Below are positions 7,986-13,170 of a stretch of 13,748 nt of DNA, piece by piece. The notes under the pieces were generated by a model that was not told the DNA's origin, searched no databases, and worked only from the letters and a program-made list of their open reading frames with translations. The stretch comes from an uncultured Oscillospiraceae bacterium (GTDB lineage: Bacteria > Bacillota_A > Clostridia > Oscillospirales > Oscillospiraceae): contig CAAEOU010000379.1 in NCBI GenBank assembly GCA_900757695.1, positions 1-13,748 of the forward strand, written 5' to 3'. A program made the translations under genes and the position numbers. Each line of letters starts with the position of its first letter. The first letter of the stretch is position 1.

Positions 7986-9044
7986 ATGAATAGCGGTGCA
8001 ATTTGGTGGGGACAAATCGGAAATTCCATTCGGCTGATAAATGATATTACGAATGCCCTGCGGGACTACAACTCAGTGGTCCTGCAGGTGCCGAAAAGGA
8101 TTCCATGGAGGCAAGAATTTTATGATGCGATTGATATAAAGAGAACGATATTCAGCGGAGAGCGACGCCTTGTGCGATGTGAGTGGTCAGCAGATGATGA
8201 GCCGGGACGGTTCGTACTAGAAAAATTATGCTCCAGTGAAGTCTGCGCGGAATACTGGCCTGGGGTGTCTTATGCAGCCTATCTTGGCTCACTCAAGGAT
8301 ATACTATTAAATGAGTACTATGTATGGATTACTGGTATCCATAGTAAAACGGATATTAGTAAATGGACTGAGTTTATTTCTCAATATATGCAATTTGCAA
8401 AGGAGCCAAGCGAAAGAGCGGTATTTATTCTTGAATATGATGGTGCTCCATGTAATGAGTCTACAGTTAAACAAATTGAATACACAATTGAGGACTATGA
8501 TTGCCTTGTATTCTGCCTAGAGACTGCTGTTGCCATGAAAAATACCGAGCTAAGAGAATACCAAGCGGAACTGTCATTTCGTATAGGTGAGGAAGATCCG
8601 GAGCTTAGCAACGCTTTATTATCTGCGGGTACGGAGTTGCTCGAAGATCCAGTGGAAACGGCACGGTCAATCATGAAAGAGGAATATAACTCTCAGCACC
8701 GGCCCTTCGAAATGCAAACAGAGCTACAGATTAATAGTGCTGTTTGGAATGCGTCAATTGTGCTTTTGTTTCCGATGTTAGAGCATTTTCGTATGCATTT
8801 CGTAACGCAGTACTATGAGGAACTTTTAAAGCACCTCCCAATCAACAACTCCAATGGCGATCAAATCACAGATCCGTTTGATTTAGAGTTGGGCTCAATA
8901 TACTATATCGTTCGAACTTCGGAGCGGGCGTTTCTGCCTTTGGAAGTAGAGAATGTCCGGCTATGCAGAAATGCGCGTAATTTGTTGGCGCACAATAAGC
9001 CGGTTCCCTATAGCGATGTTGCAAAAATTTTATCCTTACAGTAA
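7986..9044 (+). CDS. HEPN-like domain protein, candidate RNase effector
   Basis: The ATG lies 2 bases after the stop of the giant ATPase and uses GGAGG at 7972-7976 inside that gene's last codons, so the two are almost certainly co-translated. The protein has 352 residues. The N-terminal half (about 1-185) looks like an alpha/beta NTPase-type fold, opening with W-W-G-Q-I-G and V-V-L-Q-V-P and including A-V-F-I-L-E-Y-D and D-C-L-V-F-C-L-E, but I find no Walker A loop, so it is probably an inactive relative. The C-terminal part (about 245-352) is helical: a long segment with L-F-P-M-L-E-H-F-R, then a last helix carrying R-N-L-L-A-H at 331-336. R331 with H336 fits the RX4-6H motif of HEPN ribonucleases. 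The gene is more AT-rich than the right half of the window. Most likely it is a toxin or effector released or activated by the ATPase. Confidence 0.75.
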   Translation: MNSGAIWWGQIGNSIRLINDITNALRDYNSVVLQVPKRIPWRQEFYDAIDIKRTIFSGERRLVRCEWSADDEPGRFVLEKLCSSEVCAEYWPGVSYAAYLGSLKDILLNEYYVWITGIHSKTDISKWTEFISQYMQFAKEPSERAVFILEYDGAPCNESTVKQIEYTIEDYDCLVFCLETAVAMKNTELREYQAELSFRIGEEDPELSNALLSAGTELLEDPVETARSIMKEEYNSQHRPFEMQTELQINSAVWNASIVLLFPMLEHFRMHFVTQYYEELLKHLPINNSNGDQITDPFDLELGSIYYIVRTSERAFLPLEVENVRLCRNARNLLAHNKPVPYSDVAKILSLQ

Positions 9045-9081
9045 AAATCGCCGTCCAACCACTTGACGTTGGACGGCGATT
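9043..9081 (-). terminator. Hairpin terminator between convergent units
   Basis: A perfect 14-base-pair stem pairs 9046-9059 with 9068-9081 around an 8-base loop. Read on the minus strand the hairpin is followed by TTTTTAC, a proper terminator for the leftward repressor unit. On the plus strand it begins 1 base after the HEPN gene's stop but has no T-run behind it, so it would stop rightward transcripts less well. Confidence 0.8.
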
Positions 9082-9151
9082 AAAAATTAAGTCCCGCTCA
9101 GGAATTGTAAGATTTATTCTATTTTTGATGCAGCATCTCTCGCTCCTATCC

Positions 9152-9352
9152 CTATTCCGGCTCCGCAAAGAACGCACTGAGCGTAATCCCCAGCGCCTCA
9201 CAGATTCGCTCAATGGTATCAATTTTGAGCTGACCGCAGCGCTTCTCTGCGGCCTTAATTGTCGCAAGGGAAATACCGCTGTCTTTAGAGAGCTGGTAGA
9301 GGCTGATATGATTCTCCTCTGCAAGATCATACACACGCTGAATGGTATCCAT
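9152..9352 (-). CDS. Small XRE-family HTH regulator
   Basis: A 66-residue protein made almost entirely of one Cro/C1-type helix-turn-helix: I-S-L-Y-Q-L-S-K-D-S-G-I-S-L-A-T-I-K covers helices 2 and 3, followed by D-T-I-E-R-I-C-E-A-L-G-I-T-L-S-A-F-F. The ATG at 9352 is 13 bases after the stop of the S24 repressor, and its GGAGG (9362-9366) overlaps that stop, so both are made from one message. I preferred this ATG to an in-frame GTG at 9361, which would leave no room for the ribosome binding site. A single-domain XRE protein of this kind usually binds DNA as a dimer; the target is unknown. It may modulate the larger repressor's operators. Confidence 0.85.
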   Translation of the reverse strand: MDTIQRVYDLAEENHISLYQLSKDSGISLATIKAAEKRCGQLKIDTIERICEALGITLSAFFAEPE

Positions 9353-9365
9353 CCTCGGCACCTCC

Positions 9366-10196
9366 TCAGTTCAGCACCCGTCCGGCAATCTGGAAATTTA
9401 GTGCCGGAGACACCACTCTGGGGGCATATTTCTCGTTATAAGAAACCAGCACCGGCTGCATATGAAGGACGCCGTCACTGTCCACAAAGGAATCTTTCTC
9501 GGTCTCGTCCGGCTCCTGTTCCTCGTACACCTTTAGATAGCCGTTTCCATCGTAGAGGAAGATTCCCACCTGACCGGGCAGCAGCTCTTGGCAGCTCTGT
9601 ACCCAAACGATCTGACCGTCGTGGTAAACCGGCTCCATGCTGTCGCCGCTGACTCGAACGCCAAACTCTGCACCCTGCGGCACTGTGTTTTCCGGGAAGG
9701 AAATCATCTCAAAGCTGTCCTCTTCCAGAAATGCACCGGTACCGGCGGAGACCGCTAGATTGCTGACCGGCATATCCATATATCGGAGCTTGGAGATGGG
9801 CTGCACCTGTGGACGGTATTTCCCGGTGGCAATCAAGTCCGCCTTGTATTCTGCCAGCTTGTTTCTCCCTTCCTGATTCAGCTCCGGAGGGCGTTTCTGC
9901 TGTCCGGTGAAATAGTCCACATCCTCCACGCCAAAGGCACAGCACAGCGCCACCAGCTGGTAAGCGTTGGGCACTGCATCCCCGGACTCCCAGCGGCTGA
10001 GCCCAGTGCGCTGAATGCCCAGACCATACTGCCCCAGCAGACGGCTGAGGGCCGCAAGACTCAGGCCTTTTTCCTTGCGGAGTTGGGCAATCCGGGTTCC
10101 GATTACGTTCTGTTCTTTCTCCGAAGCAGCGTCATAGGGGCGCTGCTTTTCTCTGTCTATGGGGATGATTTCCGCCTTGTTTTTTCTGTTTGCCAT
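9366..10196 (-). CDS. XRE-S24 LexA-like self-cleaving repressor
   Basis: ATG 10196 is preceded by GGAGG (10205-10209) at 8 bases and a TTGACA-17-TACAAT promoter; the frame stays open further upstream only across that promoter. The protein has 276 residues. Residues about 31-95 form a Cro/C1-type helix-turn-helix (G-L-S-L-A-A-L-S-R-L-L-G, then T-G-L-S-R-W-E-S-G). Residues about 145-276 form an S24 peptidase (LexA/CI/UmuD fold). The probable cleavage bond is A151-G152 in V-S-A-G-T-G; the catalytic serine is S186 in S-G-D-S-M-E-P and the lysine is K222 in Y-L-K-V-Y. Known relatives are cleaved during the SOS response and release phage or element genes. It faces the ImmA-encoding unit across about 160 bases of divergent promoters, so it most likely represses that unit and itself. 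Confidence 0.92.
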   Translation of the reverse strand: MANRKNKAEIIPIDREKQRPYDAASEKEQNVIGTRIAQLRKEKGLSLAALSRLLGQYGLGIQRTGLSRWESGDAVPNAYQLVALCCAFGVEDVDYFTGQQKRPPELNQEGRNKLAEYKADLIATGKYRPQVQPISKLRYMDMPVSNLAVSAGTGAFLEEDSFEMISFPENTVPQGAEFGVRVSGDSMEPVYHDGQIVWVQSCQELLPGQVGIFLYDGNGYLKVYEEQEPDETEKDSFVDSDGVLHMQPVLVSYNEKYAPRVVSPALNFQIAGRVLN

Positions 10197-10236
10197 GAGG
10201 CATTCCTCCCTCTGTTGTCTCCGGGGTGATGTCCAT

Positions 10237-10265
10237 ATTGTACTCCGCCAGTCCCCACTTGTCAA
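10237..10265 (-). promoter_or_regulatory. Promoter of the XRE-S24 repressor
   Basis: On the minus strand TTGACA (10265-10260) and TACAAT (10242-10237) are separated by exactly 17 bases, about 40 bases before the start codon. It is divergent from the promoter at 10300-10328. Confidence 0.8.
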
Positions 10266-10274
10266 GAAAAAACG

Positions 10275-10287
10275 TGCATAATATGCA
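10275..10287. promoter_or_regulatory. Palindromic operator candidate between divergent promoters
   Basis: TGCATA-A-TATGCA is a perfect odd palindrome placed about 10 bases from each of the two -35 boxes. A second half-site, TATGCAA, lies at 10314-10320 between the -35 and -10 of the rightward promoter, 32 bases (about three helical turns) from the copy at 10282-10288. The layout suits cooperative binding of the adjacent repressor; binding itself is inference. Confidence 0.6.
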
Positions 10288-10299
10288 ACAAATGTATCA

Positions 10300-10328
10300 T
10301 TGACAGAGCCGTTTATGCAACGTATAGT
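10300..10328 (+). promoter_or_regulatory. Promoter of the rightward ImmA unit
   Basis: TTGACA (10300-10305) and TATAGT (10323-10328) are separated by exactly 17 bases, about 30 bases before the 83-residue ORF. A TATGCAA half-site sits inside the spacer. Confidence 0.8.
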
Positions 10329-10359
10329 ATAGGCATACCAGACAAGGGAGGCAGCAGCT

Positions 10360-10611
10360 ATGATTTCCGGACAAACAGGCGCCAAGCGAAAACAGTATGT
10401 GGAGGTCGTTGCCTGCCATGGCATTGACGGCAGCGTCAGCCCGCAAACCATCACCATCATCGGCGGCGAAACCTTTACCATTCAGTCTGCCGGTCAGCCA
10501 AAACAGGACTTCGACCATGGCGGTTCCCTTCGCTACCGGGTTCGCATTCGTGGGAAGGACACCTATCTGTACTGCCGCAATGGGCTGTGGTTTGTGGAGA
10601 TGAAGGAGTAG
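10360..10611 (+). CDS. Hypothetical small beta-rich protein, 83 residues
   Basis: GGGAGG at 10346-10351 lies 8 bases before ATG 10360, and a consensus promoter stands just upstream, so this is a well-supported gene. I do not recognise the family by name. The C-terminal half alternates hydrophobic and polar residues (Y-R-V-R-I-R-G-K-D-T-Y-L-Y-C then G-L-W-F-V-E), as in a small beta-barrel or beta-meander, and no cysteine pairs or membrane segments are seen. It is the first gene of the unit controlled by the divergent repressor and ends 1 base before the ImmA-type protease start, the ribosome binding site of which lies in its last codons. As an early gene of such a switch it could be an antirepressor or cofactor; that is a guess from position only. 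Confidence 0.8.
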   Translation: MISGQTGAKRKQYVEVVACHGIDGSVSPQTITIIGGETFTIQSAGQPKQDFDHGGSLRYRVRIRGKDTYLYCRNGLWFVEMKE

Positions 10612-10612
10612 T

Positions 10613-11326
10613 ATGATTTTATCCCGACAGGACATCGACCAGATTGCAGAGCAGATTTTACTGGATTTTCAGCCGTGTTCCCATGGGCAGTTCCCACGGA
10701 CAAATATTGATGCCCTTGCCAGCCGGTATTTGGGACTGCATATTCAATACCACACGCTGTCCACCGACGGCAACTTATTGGGGGTCACGGCCTATGATTC
10801 GGTGGTAGTCCGAGTGGAACAAAATCGAACCCTTTATTTGAATCAGGATGCTGTTCTGCTGGAGCGGCAGTTTCTCAGCCGGAATGGTACGCCGAAGCAG
10901 CGGGACAATCTGGAGCGCAGACGAGTGTTTACGCTGGCCCATGAATGTTCGCATCAAATCATTTTCCGGATGGAAACAGAGGCGGTCAGGGAGAAACTGC
11001 GAAAACGATATTCCGGCTGCCGCCGTTTTGACTGCCGGGAGCTGAAAACCCATGAGGACTGGAACGAATGGCAGGCAGATACCCTGGGAGCGGCATTGTT
11101 GATGCCCAAAATGTACATTCAAAGCTACTTCGCCAAATACCAGAAAAACCAGCCGCTGATTTCTTACGGCGGAAAGTATGCCGCAAGGGAACGGCTGGCG
11201 CTTACCCACCTCATGAGCTTCTTTGGCGTTTCCAAATCCGCATTGGAAATCCGCTTGAAAGGGCTGGGATACCTGATTGTGCTGCCGAGATACTGCTATC
11301 ATGATCCATGTGACTTTTTAGAATGA
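10613..11326 (+). CDS. ImmA/IrrE family metallo-endopeptidase
   Basis: This 237-residue protein carries the zinc-protease motif H-E-C-S-H at 110-114 (HEXXH) preceded by R-R-V-F-T-L-A, and the downstream N-E-W-Q-A-D (E152-D156) supplying the third zinc ligand region, followed by A-A-L-L-M-P; both are hallmarks of the ImmA/IrrE (DUF955) family. ImmA of ICEBs1 cleaves the element's repressor ImmR, and IrrE of Deinococcus cleaves a DNA-damage repressor; an equivalent role here, against one of the XRE proteins nearby, is inference. ATG 10613 has AAGGAG at 10603-10608 inside the previous gene, so the two are co-translated. The C-terminus lacks an obvious HTH. Eight bases separate its stop from the next ATG. 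Confidence 0.93.
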   Translation: MILSRQDIDQIAEQILLDFQPCSHGQFPRTNIDALASRYLGLHIQYHTLSTDGNLLGVTAYDSVVVRVEQNRTLYLNQDAVLLERQFLSRNGTPKQRDNLERRRVFTLAHECSHQIIFRMETEAVREKLRKRYSGCRRFDCRELKTHEDWNEWQADTLGAALLMPKMYIQSYFAKYQKNQPLISYGGKYAARERLALTHLMSFFGVSKSALEIRLKGLGYLIVLPRYCYHDPCDFLE

Positions 11327-11339
11327 AAGAGGGATGCCT

Positions 11340-11564
11340 ATGTATCAATGCCCAACGGAGCGAATGAACGAAATGCTGAAAGCCGTCCGTACCACCTCCG
11401 CCATGCGCTCCAGAACGGTGGAATGCCCCTACTGCGGGCATAAAATGTTCACAGTGTACGAAGGAACCACCGGCTATATTCAAACCAAGTGTAGTAAATG
11501 CAAACGAATTTCTCCATTTAATCTGGTTTCCATGCGGCGAGTTCGCTGCAGCAGAGGAGCCTAA
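11340..11564 (+). CDS. Small zinc-ribbon protein, Com-like
   Basis: The protein has 74 residues from ATG 11340, which has GAGGG (11329-11333) at 6 bases; an in-frame ATG at 11334 abuts that site and is less likely. Four cysteines, C29-P-Y-C32 and C51-S-K-C54, form a zinc ribbon. The second knuckle, I-Q-T-K-C-S-K-C-K-R-I, resembles the small Mu Com-type zinc proteins that regulate phage translation, and many short phage zinc ribbons. It is the third gene of the repressor-controlled unit, 13 bases after the ImmA-type stop, and is followed by the structured leader at 11601. A nucleic-acid-binding role is likely; the target is unknown. Confidence 0.8.
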   Translation: MYQCPTERMNEMLKAVRTTSAMRSRTVECPYCGHKMFTVYEGTTGYIQTKCSKCKRISPFNLVSMRRVRCSRGA

Positions 11565-11600
11565 CATAAAAACACAAAAATAAAATACAGTTGCAGAGCA

Positions 11601-11702
11601 AAGGGCCGCATACCTGCGTTGACATCTGAGCCGCATATTACAATCCAATTTCGATGGGTTGTTCTATCGGCATGGGTGTCAGGTAGCAGGTATGCGGCTT
11701 TT
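11601..11702 (+). ncRNA. Long nested hairpin, structured leader or terminator-like RNA
   Basis: A perfect 13-base-pair outer stem pairs 11605-11617 with 11686-11698, followed by TTTT (11699-11702) like a terminator. Inside it further helices nest in order: 11620-11626 with 11675-11681 (one G-U), 11630-11633 with 11668-11671, and 11641-11646 with 11656-11661 (one G-U). A simple terminator does not need about 70 bases of ordered interior, so this may be a regulatory leader or a small RNA-like mobile palindrome. No matching RNA family comes to mind. Confidence 0.6.
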
Positions 11703-11741
11703 GTTGTAGCTTCCGGCCTTTGGCTCGGAAAGGACTACAAC
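11703..11741 (+). promoter_or_regulatory. Hairpin enclosing the ribosome binding site of the next XRE gene
   Basis: GTTGTAG (11703-11709) is the exact inverse of CTACAAC (11735-11741), which ends right before the ATG. Between them TTCCG-GCC pairs with GGC-(T)-CGGAA around a 3-base loop (11711-11730). The Shine-Dalgarno AAAGGA (11729-11734) is partly in this stem and otherwise enclosed by the outer arms, so folding would hide it. Confidence 0.6.
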
Positions 11742-12032
11742 ATGATTTCTTATGATATTCCAAAAACAGCAGATCGAATCAAGGAGCTTCGGAAAAAGGC
11801 GGGGTATACCCAGGAGCGGATGGCTGAATTATTAAATGTAGATCGTCGCCACGTTGCTCGGATAGAAAGCGGAACCCGTGGATGCTCCGTGGATATGCTG
11901 CTTCAAATGTCCCAAGTATTTGATGTTTCTGTGGATTACCTGTTGACTGGCAAGCCGCTTCAGCAAGAGCTGGTGAAGCAAAAGCTGGAAGCATCGGCTA
12001 CGGAGCTGCTGGCGCTGATTCAGTCTATGTAG
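11742..12032 (+). CDS. XRE-family HTH regulator
   Basis: This 96-residue protein has a Cro/C1-type helix-turn-helix over about residues 8-65: I-K-E-L-R-K-K-A-G-Y-T-Q-E-R-M-A-E-L-L, then D-R-R-H-V-A-R-I-E-S-G, ending with F-D-V-S-V-D-Y-L-L-T-G, a junction typical of SinR/ImmR-like regulators. A short helical tail (K-Q-K-L-E-A-S-A-T-E-L-L) could dimerise. I chose ATG 11742 with AAAGGA at 7 bases; upstream in-frame codons from 11619 lie within the structured leader and are rejected. Its 3' end overlaps the convergent toxin gene by 13 bases. It might be the substrate of the ImmA-type protease, because ImmR-like proteins have this size and layout. Confidence 0.88.
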   Translation: MISYDIPKTADRIKELRKKAGYTQERMAELLNVDRRHVARIESGTRGCSVDMLLQMSQVFDVSVDYLLTGKPLQQELVKQKLEASATELLALIQSM

Positions 12033-12337
12033 CCAAATAGCTGCGCCAGGTAGTCCGTTCTTCCATCCAAAATACGAATGACTTCAACGGACTGGTCATG
12101 AATCTCATAAAACACCATCTGTTTGCGGATCACAAGGAAACGCACATCCGACTCGATCTCTTCATATTTGCTGCGCAATAACGTCCCCATTTCTGGCGTG
12201 TCAGCAAGCCGAGATATTCCGTGCAGTACATCCGCACGTAGCTTTGCAGCAGCGGAGGGATTGTGAAGCCGTGTTTGAATATATTCGGAAGTGGCGGCCA
12301 AATCAGCAATTGCAGCTGGACGATACTGAATTTTCAT
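12020..12337 (-). CDS. RelE/ParE-family toxin
   Basis: A 105-residue protein of the RelE/ParE toxin superfamily: the N-terminal A-x2-D-L-x4-E-Y-I-Q helix region, then A-A-x-K-L, a L-A-D-T-P-E-M-G-T turn, and the C-terminal V-I-R-I-L-D-G-R-T-D-Y-L-A-Q-L-F that aligns with the conserved strand and end of the family. RelE members cut mRNA on the ribosome and ParE members poison gyrase; the sequence alone does not settle which applies here. Its ATG (12337) overlaps the antitoxin's TGA by one base (TGATG), giving translational coupling, as expected for such pairs. The 3' end overlaps the convergent XRE gene by 13 bases. Confidence 0.88.
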   Translation of the reverse strand: MKIQYRPAAIADLAATSEYIQTRLHNPSAAAKLRADVLHGISRLADTPEMGTLLRSKYEEIESDVRFLVIRKQMVFYEIHDQSVEVIRILDGRTDYLAQLFGYID

Positions 12338-12639
12338 CAAGGTTCCACACCCATCATACGGTAAACCTCTGCCTCATCTACCAGTTCGCCGGATTCTTTT
12401 CCCGCATCCAGCTCTTTCATCAGGCGTTTCATAGCCTCGGCTTTCATGTATTCCGCATTGTCAGTCGTTACCGGGAAAGGAAGTCCACCTACGTTTAATG
12501 ACTGCTGAATGAAAATATTGATTGCCTGATTTAGACTCAATCCGTTTTTTGCATACAGGGACTCAATCTCTTTTCGTACCTCTGGGTTAATTCTAAAGTG
12601 ATAGGTGTCCGTTTTAGGCGCAGATATAATTGGATCCAT
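12337..12639 (-). CDS. RelB/DinJ-family antitoxin
   Basis: A 100-residue protein whose N-terminal part is a ribbon-helix-helix DNA-binding domain of the RelB/DinJ type: Y-H-F-R-I-N-P-E-V-R-K-E-I-E-S-L, then G-L-S-L-N-Q-A-I-N-I-F-I, followed by G-G-L-P-F-P-V. The acidic, helical C-terminal part would wrap and neutralise the toxin. ATG 12639 has GGAGG (12648-12652) at 8 bases. A longer frame up to 12678 is ruled out because it would run through the promoter -10 box. It is the first gene of the pair and probably autorepresses through the palindrome at 12692-12724. Confidence 0.9.
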   Translation of the reverse strand: MDPIISAPKTDTYHFRINPEVRKEIESLYAKNGLSLNQAINIFIQQSLNVGGLPFPVTTDNAEYMKAEAMKRLMKELDAGKESGELVDEAEVYRMMGVEP

Positions 12640-12665
12640 TTCATGTTCCTCCAATCGTTTTCTCC

Positions 12666-12694
12666 ATTGTAACTTCACCTGAATGAAATGTCAA
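12666..12694 (-). promoter_or_regulatory. Promoter of the toxin-antitoxin operon
   Basis: On the minus strand TTGACA (12694-12689) and TACAAT (12671-12666) are exactly 17 bases apart, just before the antitoxin ribosome binding site. Confidence 0.85.
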
Positions 12695-12724
12695 GATATG
12701 TAGCACATTGTGCTACATATCTTG
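12692..12724. promoter_or_regulatory. Palindromic operator of the toxin-antitoxin operon
   Basis: A 33-base perfect palindrome: arms of 16 bases (12692-12707 and 12709-12724) around a single T. The core TGTAGCACA-T-TGTGCTACA overlaps or abuts the -35 box, the expected place for RelB-type autorepression. Confidence 0.85.
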
Positions 12725-13170
12725 GTCGTAAAGTGTTGCGCCTATTTGGTCACAAAGAAGTGGGAATATGTGTCCTTCCAGGCCCTACCGAGCAAGTCGC
12801 GTATTCGATACAATTTCATTGCAGCCTGAGAACCCCAACTGCATGAATCTTGAAAATTGAATATCAGCAATACGGATTACCCCCAAGCAATCGAGCCCAG
12901 TGCTATCTTCACGGAGCACAAGAAGAGCTGCGGCAAGCTCCCTCGCCATGACGCTGTTTGGGATCATAATGAGACGCCACGCATGGCCTGCGCATCAGAC
13001 AGGCGGCGCTGCCCTTGGGTTGAAAGCAGTCGAGACCCTTGGTATATGCCCGTGGAGGTTTGCCAGCCTCATCCGTGTTGTGCCCCTGGTTCCGGGGGTG
13101 GAGACAAATTCAGGACAAAAAACAAACGATGATATAAAAATGAAGCAATGACAGAAATGAGGAACTTATT
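12725..13170. other. Gene-poor stretch of about 450 bases, no supported gene
   Basis: I find no convincing gene, RNA gene or repeat here. A 60-codon minus-strand ORF (12785-12967) and two overlapping plus-strand ORFs (from 12857 and 12900) lack ribosome binding sites and recognisable domains. The base composition in 12900-13100 is coding-like and GC-richer than the flanks, so a relic of a gene is possible. The last 30 bases carry the ribosome binding site of the helicase gene. Confidence 0.5.

Noticed and set aside
10197..10481. N-terminal extension of the XRE-S24 repressor up to 10481
   Set aside because: The extra frame runs across both divergent promoters and the start of the opposite gene; ATG 10196 has an ideal ribosome binding site and gives the normal family length.
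10775..11302. Minus-strand ORF of 175 codons opposite the ImmA-type protease
   Set aside because: Shadow of a clearly conserved metalloprotease frame with intact HEXXH.
11619..11741. N-terminal extension of the 96-residue XRE protein from 11619
   Set aside because: These codons lie in the nested hairpin and precede the clear AAAGGA site; the HTH family starts normally at 11742.
12785..12967. Minus-strand ORF of 60 codons
   Set aside because: No ribosome binding site before the ATG and no recognisable domain; treated as part of the unassigned stretch.
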